A stretch of 64,000 bases of DNA from Bacillota bacterium (GCA_023439185.1 JAEXOR010000031.1:6988-70987), one strand, 5' to 3'; positions 9,028 through 18,197 are shown, counted from the stretch's first letter. The notes: generated from the letters alone by a model not told the origin. A program made the numbers and translations.

Positions 9028-9867
9028 TCAGAATATATATGAAACCTTAAACTCCGTATATTTGGCGCGCGCTTCCCTGCTGAATACATGATCACAAATT
9101 TTGTATGATCCGGCGTTGATCACGGAGGCGGATACGCGGGTGTCGCCCGGGAAACGGGCGCAGGCCGCACAGAGCGCGGCATACATCAGCCCCGCACCCA
9201 TGCGAATCGTTCGCTGCTGCTCCGATACGTAAACGCCGTTTACATGCAATCCGTCCCCGGCCTTGAGCACCAAAATCACCCCGGCCGGCTGATCGCCGTC
9301 CGCCGCGATGATGGAGCATTCCCGCTCAATAGCGTGCTCATTAACCATACCGGCGTCAACATAGGGAGGGAATTCACCGCTTGCGGCCAAGGCGCGATAC
9401 TGCTCCCAAATGTCGTCCGGAACACTGTTAAAGGAGTAGAGCGCGGCGTCCGCGTGGGCCTCCGGAAGCGTAACGCAGGATAACGGCGCCGAAAAGGAAG
9501 TCGAAACAGGGTGCGGAGCGCTAAAGCCAGCGCGGGCAAAGCAGCCGGAAAGCGGCGCCTGTTCAAGCATGTCCTCCGAATAGATAAAGTTCAGTTCGTC
9601 CCAGCCGTCCGTGCCCACCACGCCCAGCAAGCCGCGCAGCAGCAACGTACCCGCGCCGCTCAAGCGTGCCGCGGGGTCTATGAACACGCTACGCAAATAA
9701 CAGCCCGCCGGCGTCGCCTCGGCCAGCGCCGCGCCGCAGGCCTTGCCGCCGTACACGGCGCCCACGGCGTAATTGTCGCCGCTGGCCGCCGGCCCCCGTA
9801 GATTGCTGGGGACATACTGCATGAAGGCGCAATCCTTTTGAAAGCGGATGAGCTTAAAATCCGGCAT
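9028..9867 (-). CDS. Tandem-GNAT N-acetyltransferase-like protein
   Basis: The 279 residues look like two GNAT folds in a row. The first includes GAVYGGKACGAALAEATPAG and the acetyl-CoA-binding-like LSGAGTLLLRGLLG; the second includes the strand-turn block DGLHVNGVYVSEQQR and MGAGLMYAALCA. The substrate is unknown. It lies 3 nt from the DUF4157 gene stop and 22 nt from the PAAR-like gene, so the three are almost certainly co-transcribed. It might modify the neighbouring cargo, or be an independent resistance-type enzyme. Confidence 0.7.
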   Translation of the reverse strand: MPDFKLIRFQKDCAFMQYVPSNLRGPAASGDNYAVGAVYGGKACGAALAEATPAGCYLRSVFIDPAARLSGAGTLLLRGLLGVVGTDGWDELNFIYSEDMLEQAPLSGCFARAGFSAPHPVSTSFSAPLSCVTLPEAHADAALYSFNSVPDDIWEQYRALAASGEFPPYVDAGMVNEHAIERECSIIAADGDQPAGVILVLKAGDGLHVNGVYVSEQQRTIRMGAGLMYAALCAACARFPGDTRVSASVINAGSYKICDHVFSREARAKYTEFKVSYIF

Positions 9868-9870
9868 ACG

Positions 9871-11145
9871 CTATCGTCCAAACATCCGGGACAAGAAGCC
9901 CTTTTTCTTTTTCACCGGCAGAGGATGCTTCACTATCAGGCTGTCGAGCCAGTTCTTCTTCCCCGGTTCCTGCGCCTCCGGCGTACCGGCGGCGGCCATA
10001 CTCTGGAGACCCCTAAGCGCCGCCACAGATTGATCCCCCAGCAAATGCTTTATTTTTGCCTTTAGAGTATCCATCTGCTCCGGCGTCAGCCCCAGACTTT
10101 CGGCGGTGGACCTGCCGTCCTTGATCATATCGCTCATGTTCTGCACATCCTTGGTAAGCTTCAGCGCATGGGCGCCGTGCTTCAAAAGGCCGGCATGATC
10201 ATCTGTGCCTTTGATTGAGCGGTCCCGGTAGGCGAGCACCCTTTGGGCGTCCTGGGCGAGATAGCGGTTCATCGCTACGTCGCCCTCCTCCATGACCTCG
10301 CGCATCATTTGATCCTGCTGCTCCTGCGTACCGGTGAGGTGCCGCTGCAAAAAGCGCTGCCGCCTTGTATCCGTCCCATCTTTTTTCGCCTGTTTGCCCG
10401 GATCCTGCTGCGTCAAATTGTAGCGGGCAGCGGCATCGTTAAAATTTCTGCTCTTCATCGAGGAGTCGGCGTCCACATCGTCCAAAATGCCCTGCGCCTC
10501 CCCCGCCTCCAGCACGGCGTTCATGTTCTCGGTGTTTGCCGACATCTGGTCAAACGCGTATTCTTGTCCCTGATGCATTTCCTTGGTCCTGTTCTTCCGC
10601 CATTTGGCCCGCTTTGCTTCTTCCTTATCTTGCTTGCTCTTGCATTGAGCGGGGGCGGTCGCACCGCTCATGGCGGGAATCGTTGCATAGTCCCCGGATG
10701 CGGCGGCTAGGGCGCCCGCCGCGGCGCGTGCGCCCAGCTCGTCCGCCTCGTGTTCAAGCGCGGCGTTCTCCACCACGGGGTAACCGCCTCTGGGTACGCG
10801 GCCGTGCGCCTGCTGCACTGTGTGCGCCAGCTCGTGGCCGATCACATCGTCCCCGGCGCGGCTGTCCACCAGGATATCCGTGCCTCTGGCCACCGCTTCG
10901 AGCCCCATCTCGTCCGGGATATGTCCGCGGCTGATCCGGATATTCTCAAAGTTGGCGGAAAAGCCGGGTTCAAACTTTTCGCGCAGTTTCGCAGATAAGG
11001 GCTTAAACGCGCCGCCGCCCATCATGGACGCCAAGGCCGAGTTGCTGACGCCGCTTGCGGCTTTTTGCCGGATTTCCTTACGCGACCGCGCCTCTTCCTT
11101 TTTGTTCTTTTCAAGCATCGTATAGGTTCCCATGGCAAACTCCAT
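9871..11145 (-). CDS. eCIS-core (DUF4157) protein 1
   Basis: The DUF4157/eCIS-core domain covers about residues 45-145: a metalloprotease-like HELAH motif at 104-108 (GHELAHTVQQ) and a downstream EHEADELG third-ligand region. In other bacteria this domain marks cargo or associated toxins of extracellular contractile injection systems. The rest is charged and helical with no recognised toxin fold, ending in a basic KKKKGFLSRMFGR tail. The start is chosen at MEFAMGTYTM; a second ATG at 11133 is equally possible, and the frame is open to 11247. It heads the operon with the GNAT and PAAR-like genes. Confidence 0.82.
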   Translation of the reverse strand: MEFAMGTYTMLEKNKKEEARSRKEIRQKAASGVSNSALASMMGGGAFKPLSAKLREKFEPGFSANFENIRISRGHIPDEMGLEAVARGTDILVDSRAGDDVIGHELAHTVQQAHGRVPRGGYPVVENAALEHEADELGARAAAGALAAASGDYATIPAMSGATAPAQCKSKQDKEEAKRAKWRKNRTKEMHQGQEYAFDQMSANTENMNAVLEAGEAQGILDDVDADSSMKSRNFNDAAARYNLTQQDPGKQAKKDGTDTRRQRFLQRHLTGTQEQQDQMMREVMEEGDVAMNRYLAQDAQRVLAYRDRSIKGTDDHAGLLKHGAHALKLTKDVQNMSDMIKDGRSTAESLGLTPEQMDTLKAKIKHLLGDQSVAALRGLQSMAAAGTPEAQEPGKKNWLDSLIVKHPLPVKKKKGFLSRMFGR

Positions 11146-11278
11146 TCCGCCACCTATGTCGGCGGCACAAATAGTAATGGAAACAGGTTGTAAGCTAATT
11201 ATAGCAGTCCTGAAACGGCTCCGCATTGACATTTTTAAGCCTCGCATGACAAATTTATGGATAGCAAAGGTATTGATT

Positions 11279-11397
11279 AAGGCCCAACTGTGATAATATC
11301 CACCAGTTGAGCCTTTTTTCTATGCAAAACTTTTGATTTAGCCCTTCAAGAACCGTCCCGTTATGTCCCATATGGGCGCCCGCAAGGGACGCCCATA
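11279..11397. other. Two inverted repeats between the DUF4157 operon and korD
   Basis: Hairpin one has arms at 11279-11290 and 11304-11314 followed by T6 on the plus strand. Hairpin two has arms TATGGGCG (11371-11378) and CGCCCATA (11390-11397) followed by CTTTTT. Both read as terminators on the plus strand, although the flanking genes are on the minus strand. The role is unclear. Confidence 0.5.
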
Positions 11398-11401
11398 CTT
11401 T

Positions 11402-11656
11402 TTAGTGTTTGGCTTCTTTTTTCTTATCCACAGCTATAGCGCAGTCCGGGCAGAAGCCCTGACAGATGCCGCAGGCGATACATTCATCGCTGATCTTTAC
11501 CGAAGGCGTACCATACACACCCAGCACATCGGACCAACTCATACATTTTTTGGGGCACTTTTCGATGCACAGCCCGCACCCCTTGCACAGCCCGGCAAAG
11601 ATCGTCCAGAAGCCCTTCTCAACTTCCCGGGTTTGCCCTTTAAAATCCTGAGCCAT
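11402..11656 (-). CDS. 2-oxoacid:ferredoxin oxidoreductase, delta (4Fe-4S) subunit
   Basis: An 84-residue dicluster ferredoxin with CKGCGLCIEKCP and CIACGICQGFCP, two complete 4Fe-4S binding patterns. It passes electrons from the thiamine-diphosphate site of the complex to soluble ferredoxin. Last gene of the alpha-beta-gamma-delta operon, 15 nt after the gamma subunit. Confidence 0.92.
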   Translation of the reverse strand: MAQDFKGQTREVEKGFWTIFAGLCKGCGLCIEKCPKKCMSWSDVLGVYGTPSVKISDECIACGICQGFCPDCAIAVDKKKEAKH

Positions 11657-11671
11657 TATTCCTTACCCCCC

Positions 11672-12238
11672 TTAAGCTAAACCGGCCACAAGCTCGGCGC
11701 CGCGATCCATAGCTTTAAAATTCATTTCCCGCAGCTCGGGATTTTTCTCAAACTTGTAACCTAGCTTTTTCTCAATGGCGTTTTTAGCGTCTTCCATGGC
11801 CACCACGCCGGTGGCTTTAAGCACCGCGCCCATGATAATCACGTTAAACACGCGGGGGTGCAGTTCGTTTTTGGAAACTTCAATGGCCGGAATGGCGTAA
11901 ACCTTGTCCGTATTGGTGGGCAGTTCGTCCTGGATATTTTCAATGCCGCTGTCATAAACGAACACCGTATTCGGGCCCACGTATTTCCTGGTGCGGGCCA
12001 CCGCCCGGTCGCTCAGCGCGATGACAATATCGCCGGTTTGAAACTTGGGCGCCCCCATCGGTTCGTCGCCAATCTGCAGGTAGGCCACCGAAACGCCGCC
12101 CCGCTGCTCCACTCCGAAGTTGGGGATGTAAAGGGCTTCACGCCCCTTTTCGTTGGCGGCTTCGGCCAGGATCTCGGCCACCGACTGCACGCCCTGGCCA
12201 CCCTCACCGGCCAAAACTATTTTTACCGGTTTTCCCAT
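11672..12238 (-). CDS. 2-oxoacid:ferredoxin oxidoreductase, gamma subunit
   Basis: A 188-residue gamma-domain protein with the typical GEGGQGVQSVAEILAEAA opening and FGVEQRGGVSVAYLQIG motif of the pyruvate/ketoisovalerate oxidoreductase gamma family. It forms the membrane-independent cytoplasmic complex with its neighbours and ends 15 nt before the delta gene. Whether the substrate is pyruvate, a branched-chain 2-oxoacid or 2-oxoglutarate cannot be told from sequence by eye. Confidence 0.92.
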   Translation of the reverse strand: MGKPVKIVLAGEGGQGVQSVAEILAEAANEKGREALYIPNFGVEQRGGVSVAYLQIGDEPMGAPKFQTGDIVIALSDRAVARTRKYVGPNTVFVYDSGIENIQDELPTNTDKVYAIPAIEVSKNELHPRVFNVIIMGAVLKATGVVAMEDAKNAIEKKLGYKFEKNPELREMNFKAMDRGAELVAGLA

Positions 12239-12240
12239 GG

Positions 12241-12999
12241 TTATTGGCCCTCCTTCTCCCGGGGACCGGGTACTCTGAGTTCCCCTACCTTAAAGTATTT
12301 ATACATATCATCCTCAAGAAACTTCCAGGTGTCCCTGGCGTTGGTACGCCAGTTGGTGGGGCAAAGGGACAGCGCTTCCACAAAGCTGAATCCGTTACCG
12401 GCCATCTGGTTTTCCAGCGCTTTTTTAATATACCCCTTCAGTTGTTTCATATTGGCCACACTGCCCCTGGCCACGTACGCTCCTTCCGGAGCGATGGCCG
12501 CCACCATTTCCGGACCCTGGGTGGGTGAACCGGTGGTCTCGGCGTCACGGCCATAGGGAGAGGTTTCAGTTTTTTGGCCCGGCATGGTGGTGGGCGCCAT
12601 CTGCCCCCCGGTCATGCCATACTGGGTGTTGTTGACCAGGATGGCCGTAATACGTTCGTTGCGCGTGGCCGCGCTGACCAGGTGCTGCGACCCAATGGCA
12701 TACCCGCCGCCGTCGCCCATGTAGGCCACGCCAATCATCTCAGGATTGGCCCGTTTGATGCCGGTAATTACCGGGTTGGTGCGGCCATGGTGGGTTTGGA
12801 TGGTATCCACATTGAAAAAGTCCCAGGATAACAATGAACAGCCGATGTCACAACCAAAAACGACCTTATCCTGAATACCCAGTTCATCTATAGCCTGTCC
12901 CAGAGCTTTGAGCACTAATCCGTGTCCGCAGCCCGGGCAAAATTTGTGGGGTTTGGATTCCACGTTCCAGCACTTGGGCATGGCCGGTTGAACTGTCAT
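12241..12999 (-). CDS. 2-oxoacid:ferredoxin oxidoreductase, beta (TPP) subunit
   Basis: Thiamine-diphosphate-binding subunit of 252 residues. KFCPGCGHG supplies cysteines near the active site, MGDGGGYAIG is the Mg-TPP motif, and NNTQYGMTGGQMAPTT is the classical Kor/Vor beta signature. Catalyses oxidative decarboxylation of a 2-oxoacid to acyl-CoA with the alpha subunit. Its stop lies 2 nt from the gamma start. Confidence 0.93.
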   Translation of the reverse strand: MTVQPAMPKCWNVESKPHKFCPGCGHGLVLKALGQAIDELGIQDKVVFGCDIGCSLLSWDFFNVDTIQTHHGRTNPVITGIKRANPEMIGVAYMGDGGGYAIGSQHLVSAATRNERITAILVNNTQYGMTGGQMAPTTMPGQKTETSPYGRDAETTGSPTQGPEMVAAIAPEGAYVARGSVANMKQLKGYIKKALENQMAGNGFSFVEALSLCPTNWRTNARDTWKFLEDDMYKYFKVGELRVPGPREKEGQ

Positions 13000-13110
13000 T
13001 TTAACACAGGCCCCCTTTCATTTTCCCTCAGCAAATGTTATTGCAACCGAAAGTCAAAAGTCTAACGTCTTCAAAAAGTTCGACAGTTGACTTCTGGGTT
13101 TTTATTTTCT

Positions 13111-14199
13111 TTAACCCTTAATTTCTTTAATCCGGGCCACCACTTCCTCGGAGGTAATGCCCACCCCGGGCTTGAACAGGGACAGCATTTCGGCGGTGCT
13201 GCCGTATATTACTTCCTTGACCAGCCGGTCCAACTGGCCCTGGGCCGATTCCACCACCAAAAGCTGCTTGGCGGTGCGGGCCACTTCCCGCAAGGCCTTC
13301 TCCGGCATGGGACGCAGGGTGATGGGGCGGAAATAGCCGACTTTATAGCCCTGCTCCCGCAATTCTTTAACGGCCATCTTACAGGCCCGGGACACAACGC
13401 CGTGGGAAATAACCACCAGGTCCGCGTCCGCGGTGTCAAATGCTTCATGCTCCGCTAGCTCAGGCGCCGCCTTGGCGTAATCGGCCAGGTAGTCCTGCAG
13501 CACTTCATACAGTTCCTCTTCCATGTTGTAAGTATTTCTCATGTGGGTGGGCGGCCTGTCCACTCCCGGCATACCGGGGCGCCCCACATATGCTTCGGTG
13601 GGCACCATCTCAATGCCCCGTTCGGCCGGATCGTAAAACATCAGCGACTCACGCATTTTGGCCTGGTAGCCGTCGCCCAGCACAAAAGTCGGGAAGCGGT
13701 ACTTCCAGGCGGTATTAAAGGATTTAATGGTATAGTCGAACAGTTCCTGGTGGGTGGCGGTGGAATAAACCACCCGCAGGCCTTCACCGTTGCCGCCCAG
13801 CGTTGTCAGGGTGACCTCCTGCTGGGAGTAAATCACCGTGGCGGTGGAAGGACCGCCGCGCTGCTGCACCACCACCACTATGGGCAGGCGCATCGCCTCG
13901 GCCATGCTGATGGGTTCCTGCATTAACGTGTTGCCCGGTCCGGCAGTGGCGGTAAAAGCCCTGCGGCCGGCCAAAACCCCGCCTACGGTGGTAAAACCGG
14001 CGGACAACTCGTCCTCGGTTTGCAGAAATCTGCGCCCGTATTTCGGGATCATCCTGGTCCAGTAATGCATGATTTCGTTTTGCGGCGTAATGGGATAACC
14101 GTACATAATTTCGGCTCCCGCCGCCAGGGCCGCCCAGGCAACCACTTCATTGCCGGTGACGAACACCCTTTTTTCTCCTTGAATCGGTTTTTCCGGCAT
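13111..14199 (-). CDS. 2-oxoacid:ferredoxin oxidoreductase, alpha subunit
   Basis: The 362 residues cover the pyrimidine-binding and transketolase-C-like domains: YGYPITPQNEIMHYW, TEDELSAGFTTVGGVLAGRR and TATAGPGNTLMQEPISMAEA are strong family signatures. The length fits VorB/KorA-type alpha chains. The ATG at 14199 has AGGAGGTG upstream. The operon runs MinD-like ATPase, alpha, beta, gamma, delta. The alpha-beta gap is 111 nt with no clear feature. Confidence 0.92.
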   Translation of the reverse strand: MPEKPIQGEKRVFVTGNEVVAWAALAAGAEIMYGYPITPQNEIMHYWTRMIPKYGRRFLQTEDELSAGFTTVGGVLAGRRAFTATAGPGNTLMQEPISMAEAMRLPIVVVVQQRGGPSTATVIYSQQEVTLTTLGGNGEGLRVVYSTATHQELFDYTIKSFNTAWKYRFPTFVLGDGYQAKMRESLMFYDPAERGIEMVPTEAYVGRPGMPGVDRPPTHMRNTYNMEEELYEVLQDYLADYAKAAPELAEHEAFDTADADLVVISHGVVSRACKMAVKELREQGYKVGYFRPITLRPMPEKALREVARTAKQLLVVESAQGQLDRLVKEVIYGSTAEMLSLFKPGVGITSEEVVARIKEIKG

Positions 14200-14241
14200 T
14201 ACTTGTGCACCTCCTAAAATAAAACTTAAACTTTAAAATAA

Positions 14242-14916
14242 TTACCATAATGTGCGCGGCATGTACCTTACCAGCTTCCTTAACGGGTTCCCGGCGCTGT
14301 CCGCGGGACCGATACGGTCGGCCAGTTCCGCCACCGCGGTGACGGCAACCACCGGAATACCCAGTACCCCGGCCGCTTCACCCACCACCCGGACACCTTC
14401 CAGAATAATCTCCAGGTCGGTATCATCCCCCAGGTGGCTGTTATTAATTAAGCCGTCAACACGGCCCAATTCCCGTATGTACTGCACGATCCCGGCTACC
14501 GACCCGGTCATGGGCCGGGCAACATTGACCACGGCGTAAACCTTCAGGTCGGGGTCCGAACCGGCGTCTTCCAGCAAAGCGAGAGTTTTAGCCCCTTCCA
14601 CGCCATACCCGATGTCCAGTATGATATCACCGGGCCGGCGCAGGGCCCAGCGATTCTCCGCCCTCAGGATATTGCCGGTCTCGCCGAGGCCGATCATATC
14701 CCGGGTTTCCCAGGCTAAAACGGAAATACCCTTTTGCTCCAGTTCCTTTTTAATCGGACGCAGGGTGTAACAGGGCTCCACCACATCCAGATCCACCAGG
14801 GTGACCTGCCGGCCGGCCGCAGCCAGGTCCAGCGCCCGGTTGACCGCCACCTCGCTTTTCCCGCTGGCATATTCCCCCACATAGGCCTCGACAATGCGCG
14901 GGCCGATAGCCACCAC
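14242..14916 (-). CDS. MinD/CobQ-type P-loop ATPase
   Basis: A 224-residue protein with a deviant P-loop near residue 14 (GEYASGKSEVAVN) and the switch-like TLVDLDVVEPCYTLRP, as in the MinD/ArsA/CobQ ATPase group. It has no ferredoxin or cobyrinic-acid domains. It leads the oxidoreductase operon, 42 nt before the alpha gene, so a role in assembly or cofactor loading of that complex is possible but inferred. GTG start at 14916 after GGGGGT. Confidence 0.8.
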   Translation of the reverse strand: MVAIGPRIVEAYVGEYASGKSEVAVNRALDLAAAGRQVTLVDLDVVEPCYTLRPIKKELEQKGISVLAWETRDMIGLGETGNILRAENRWALRRPGDIILDIGYGVEGAKTLALLEDAGSDPDLKVYAVVNVARPMTGSVAGIVQYIRELGRVDGLINNSHLGDDTDLEIILEGVRVVGEAAGVLGIPVVAVTAVAELADRIGPADSAGNPLRKLVRYMPRTLW

Positions 14917-15066
14917 CCCCGCGTTTTAATTATAAATTTTGTCTCTAGTTTTAATAAATTAGAAGCTTCTTATTAAAAAACAGTGAAAAAATCCGGGAAA
15001 AAACCAACCCGAACAAAAAATGGAAATCCATGCAGGATGTCTGGTTGCTCATAAAGACACTTTTTA

Positions 15067-15095
15067 AGTATATTTCAAGAAATGGAACCCGTCAA
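15067..15095 (-). promoter_or_regulatory. Promoter of the MinD-like ATPase/oxidoreductase operon
   Basis: TTGACG (15090-15095) and TATACT (15067-15072) are 17 nt apart on the minus strand. Predicted leader is about 140 nt to the GTG at 14916. A 33-codon frame in the leader (MSNQTSCMDF...) has no ribosome site and is not called. Confidence 0.75.
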
Positions 15096-15152
15096 GAATC
15101 CTGAAAAAATCCGGAATTTTTATACTGCATACCTGTATACACAGTATCTTCT

Positions 15153-15425
15153 TTATACGAACCACATGGTCAGCACCACCAGCAAAAACAGCCCGGGCAA
15201 CTGAAATATCCCCGCCACCAGCACGGTAAAGGGGTTTATGGCCACGTGCATGTCCACCAGACCCAGCGCCAGGTTTAACAGCCACAAAAGGACAAATCCC
15301 GTGGCCGCGCACAGAACCAGGCTAAAAAGCATCTTCAGCGGCTTAAGCAGCGCGACGGAGGTCAAGCCCCAAAAGACCAGGCCGGCAAAAATAATGAGTA
15401 GCAAATACCATTCCACATCGATCAC
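15153..15425 (-). CDS. bofA: Pro-sigma-K processing inhibitor BofA
   Basis: Small sporulation membrane protein that holds the SpoIVFB protease inactive in the mother cell. The 90 residues are almost entirely hydrophobic, in three segments, with the family-typical end GLVDMHVAINPFTVLVAGIF then LPGLFLLVVL. It follows recR as in Bacillus (recR-yaaL-bofA). Confidence 0.92.
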   Translation of the reverse strand: MIDVEWYLLLIIFAGLVFWGLTSVALLKPLKMLFSLVLCAATGFVLLWLLNLALGLVDMHVAINPFTVLVAGIFQLPGLFLLVVLTMWFV

Positions 15426-15483
15426 CCCAAGTTTTTTAATACAAATACTATGGGGGATAAATGGAAAAAATTACTGATCTTCT

Positions 15484-16083
15484 TTATTCAATTATCCGCC
15501 GGCCTTCAATGGCTTTACCCAGCGTGATCTCATCGGCGTATTCCAGATGCGCGCCCACCGGCAGTCCGTGGGCAATCCTGGTTACGGTGACGCCAACGGG
15601 CTTAAGCAGCCTGGCCAGGTATAAAGCCGTAGCGTCCCCTTCCACATCGGGGTTGGTGGCCAGGATTACTTCCTTTATCCGGCCGCTTTCCAGCCGGGCA
15701 AGCAGGCTTTTGATGTTCAGTTCCTCCGGTCCCAGGCCCGCCAGCGGGGAAAGGGCTCCGTGCAGAACGTGGTAGACCCCTTTGAATCCCCGGTACTTTT
15801 CAATTGCCGCCACATCGCGTGGGTCCTGGACCACGCAGATTACCGCCTGCTCTCTTGCCTCATCGGCGCAAACCGCGCACGGTTCCCGGTCGGTAAGGTT
15901 ACCGCAAACGGAACAGCGGCGTACCTGCATACGTGCTTCACGGATGGCGGAAGACAGGTTTTCCGCCACTTCCGGCGGAGCGCTTAACAAAAAAAAGGCC
16001 AGGCGCTGTGCCGTTTTGGAACCAATTCCAGGCAACCTGGCCAATTCGCCGATCAGACGAGCAACCGCACCGGCGTAACGCAT
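15484..16083 (-). CDS. recR: Recombination mediator RecR
   Basis: RecF-pathway protein that helps load RecA on gapped DNA. The 199 residues contain the helix-hairpin-helix (LARLPGIGSKTAQRLAFF), a C4 zinc finger (CSVCGNL...CAVC) and a Toprim domain starting ICVVQDPRDVAAIE. It lies 24 nt after ybaB. Confidence 0.97.
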   Translation of the reverse strand: MRYAGAVARLIGELARLPGIGSKTAQRLAFFLLSAPPEVAENLSSAIREARMQVRRCSVCGNLTDREPCAVCADEAREQAVICVVQDPRDVAAIEKYRGFKGVYHVLHGALSPLAGLGPEELNIKSLLARLESGRIKEVILATNPDVEGDATALYLARLLKPVGVTVTRIAHGLPVGAHLEYADEITLGKAIEGRRIIE

Positions 16084-16107
16084 TGTAATTCACTCCCGCA
16101 GAACCGA

Positions 16108-16422
16108 TTAAAACAAACCGGGTATATTCAGGCCCCCGGTCAATTTACCCATTTCAGACGACATCATTTCCTGGGCTTTCTTCAGCGCGTCGTTTACCGC
16201 GGCCAACACCAGATCCTGGAGCATCTCCACGTCTTCGGGGTCCACCGCCTCGGGTTTGATCTCCAGAGACACCAGTTCCTGCTTCCCGTTGACCACCGCT
16301 TTCACCACGCCGCCCCCGGCGGTGCTTTCCACCGTGCGCTGGGCCAGTTCTTCCTGCATCTTAAGCATGTCGGCCTGCATCTTTTGCACCTGTTTCATCA
16401 TCTTAGCCATGTTTCCGCCCAT
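16108..16422 (-). CDS. ybaB: YbaB/EbfC nucleoid-associated protein
   Basis: A 104-residue DNA-binding protein of the YbaB/EbfC family, which dimerises into a tweezer-shaped fold. The N-terminal methionine-rich helix (MAKMMKQVQKMQADMLKMQEEL) and the VVKAVVNGKQELVSLEI strand region are characteristic. It lies 14 nt after dnaX and 24 nt before recR; the three form the usual operon. Confidence 0.95.
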   Translation of the reverse strand: MGGNMAKMMKQVQKMQADMLKMQEELAQRTVESTAGGGVVKAVVNGKQELVSLEIKPEAVDPEDVEMLQDLVLAAVNDALKKAQEMMSSEMGKLTGGLNIPGLF

Positions 16423-16436
16423 TTAATTCGACCTCC

Positions 16437-18197
16437 TCAATTTTTATCCGGCTCCCCCGGCGGGGTTATTTCCTGACCTTTAAAAAGGCTGATGGCTTCC
16501 TCGGGCTCCAAAGACGCCTGCCGCGTATCCCACCCCGGCGGGGAGGCGTCGTAATAACCGCAGCGGACAGTCCAGTCGTTCCGGCTGAAAGAGCGCAGTG
16601 TCCCGGCCAGTATTTTTCGGACGGCCTCGTCTCCGGCCATCTCCATGACAAATGAATCGCCGGCCGGCACTCCCAGAATCAAACAGCCATCCTTAACCTC
16701 AGCCGGCCAAACCAGGGACAGATATGTATAAGCCGCGTGGTCGGTCCGTTTGATCTCCCGCATGATGTCCGGCCACCATTTTTTGATCTGTTCGATACCG
16801 TACCCCGCGCCGTTGATACCGGAAGGCTCATGTTCAGGGGTCGCTTCAGATGTTGCACCGGCGCTGTCCCCCATACCGGATGCCCCTACGGCAGGTACTC
16901 CGGGCGGTTTAGGAGCAGCTATTTCAGCGGACGCTTGGAGCGGTTGTTTGGCGGCGGTTGGATGCCCGGAAATCCTTTTCCCGGTTTCAGCGGGGACATC
17001 CGACGAGGCCCTCGTTTTTACAGCCGCGCTGTCCGGGGCCTGGCTGACGAACGTACCCCCTCCGCTGAGGGCGTTTTCCAGCCGTTCGATCCGGGCCAGC
17101 AGTTCGTCGTTCGACGGCTTCCCGCCACCGTCAATGAACCGCACCAGGGCCACCTCCAGCACCACCCTGGGGTGTGCGCTGCGGCGCATTACCTGTTCGG
17201 CTTCCAACAGTAAATCAATACCCCGGATTAAACCGTCCCGGTCAAAAAGCCCGTTCAAACCTTCATCATCCGTTATCTCTCCGGCGTCGAAGGCGCCGTC
17301 CGGCGACAGCATGTCAATGAGCAACCCGCGCAGGCGTTCCGCCAGGGCTCCGGCCAAAAGTTGCAGGTCCTGTCCCCCGGAGGCGATTTCGTCCACCAGC
17401 GCCAGGACTCCGGGGGTATCCTTCCGGGCCAGCGCTTCCACCAGGCCGCGCAGCGCCTCTTCCCTCACCGTACCCAGGATGCCGTACACAGTTTCCGCCG
17501 TCACCGCTCCGCTGCCCAGCAGCAGGGCCTGGTCCAACACGCTCAGGGCGTCCCGCAGGCTGCCGCCGGCAGCCCGGGTGATCGTCCGGACAGCCTCATC
17601 TTCAATTGTAAAGCCGCCCTTTTGGGCCACCTGTTCCAGCCGCCGGGCCATTACTCCCGCCGCGATGGGCCGAAAGTCAAAACGCTGACAGCGGGACAAA
17701 ATGGTCAGGGGCACCTTGTGCGGTTCCGTGGTCGCCAGCACGAACACAACGTGGCCGGGCGGCTCCTCCAGGGTTTTTAGCAGCGCATTGAAAGCCTCGT
17801 TGGTGAGCATGTGCACCTCATCAACAATATATACCCGTTTACCGGCCAAAGATGGAAAATAATTGATATTTTCTTTCAGCTCGCGTATTTCGTCAATGCC
17901 CCGGTTGGAGGCGGCGTCTATTTCAACCACGTCCATGGTGGAACCGGCCGCAATCTCCCGGCAAATCCGGCACTGGTTGCACGGTTCGCCGTCCTGTTGC
18001 TCCGGACAGTTGATCGCCCGGGCCAGCACCTTGGCGGTACTAGTTTTGCCGGTGCCCCGGGGGCCGCAAAAAAGGTAGGCATGGCTCACCTTGCCCGCCT
18101 TGACGGCGTTGCGCAGGGTAACGGTAATATGTTCCTGCCCCACTACTTCGCCCATCAGTTGCGGGCGCCACTGCCGGTACAGGGCCAGGTAACCCAT
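16437..18197 (-). CDS. dnaX: DNA polymerase III subunits gamma/tau
   Basis: Clamp-loader ATPase. Walker A is GPRGTGKTS, followed by a zinc module (CPEQQDGEPCNQCRIC), Walker B VDEVHML and sensor LSRCQRF. After about residue 375 a low-complexity proline/alanine linker leads to the tau-specific C-terminal part. The start at 18197 (MGYLALYRQWRP) has GAGGAGG upstream; the frame is open a further 5 codons. No obvious slippery heptanucleotide was recognised. Confidence 0.96.
   Translation of the reverse strand: MGYLALYRQWRPQLMGEVVGQEHITVTLRNAVKAGKVSHAYLFCGPRGTGKTSTAKVLARAINCPEQQDGEPCNQCRICREIAAGSTMDVVEIDAASNRGIDEIRELKENINYFPSLAGKRVYIVDEVHMLTNEAFNALLKTLEEPPGHVVFVLATTEPHKVPLTILSRCQRFDFRPIAAGVMARRLEQVAQKGGFTIEDEAVRTITRAAGGSLRDALSVLDQALLLGSGAVTAETVYGILGTVREEALRGLVEALARKDTPGVLALVDEIASGGQDLQLLAGALAERLRGLLIDMLSPDGAFDAGEITDDEGLNGLFDRDGLIRGIDLLLEAEQVMRRSAHPRVVLEVALVRFIDGGGKPSNDELLARIERLENALSGGGTFVSQAPDSAAVKTRASSDVPAETGKRISGHPTAAKQPLQASAEIAAPKPPGVPAVGASGMGDSAGATSEATPEHEPSGINGAGYGIEQIKKWWPDIMREIKRTDHAAYTYLSLVWPAEVKDGCLILGVPAGDSFVMEMAGDEAVRKILAGTLRSFSRNDWTVRCGYYDASPPGWDTRQASLEPEEAISLFKGQEITPPGEPDKN

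Noticed and set aside
9028..9867. Plus-strand frames inside the GNAT and DUF4157 genes
   Set aside because: They have no start signals and follow the GC pattern of the minus-strand genes.
14930..15060. Possible 33-codon leader peptide before the MinD-like gene
   Set aside because: No ribosome site and unremarkable composition; more likely untranslated leader.
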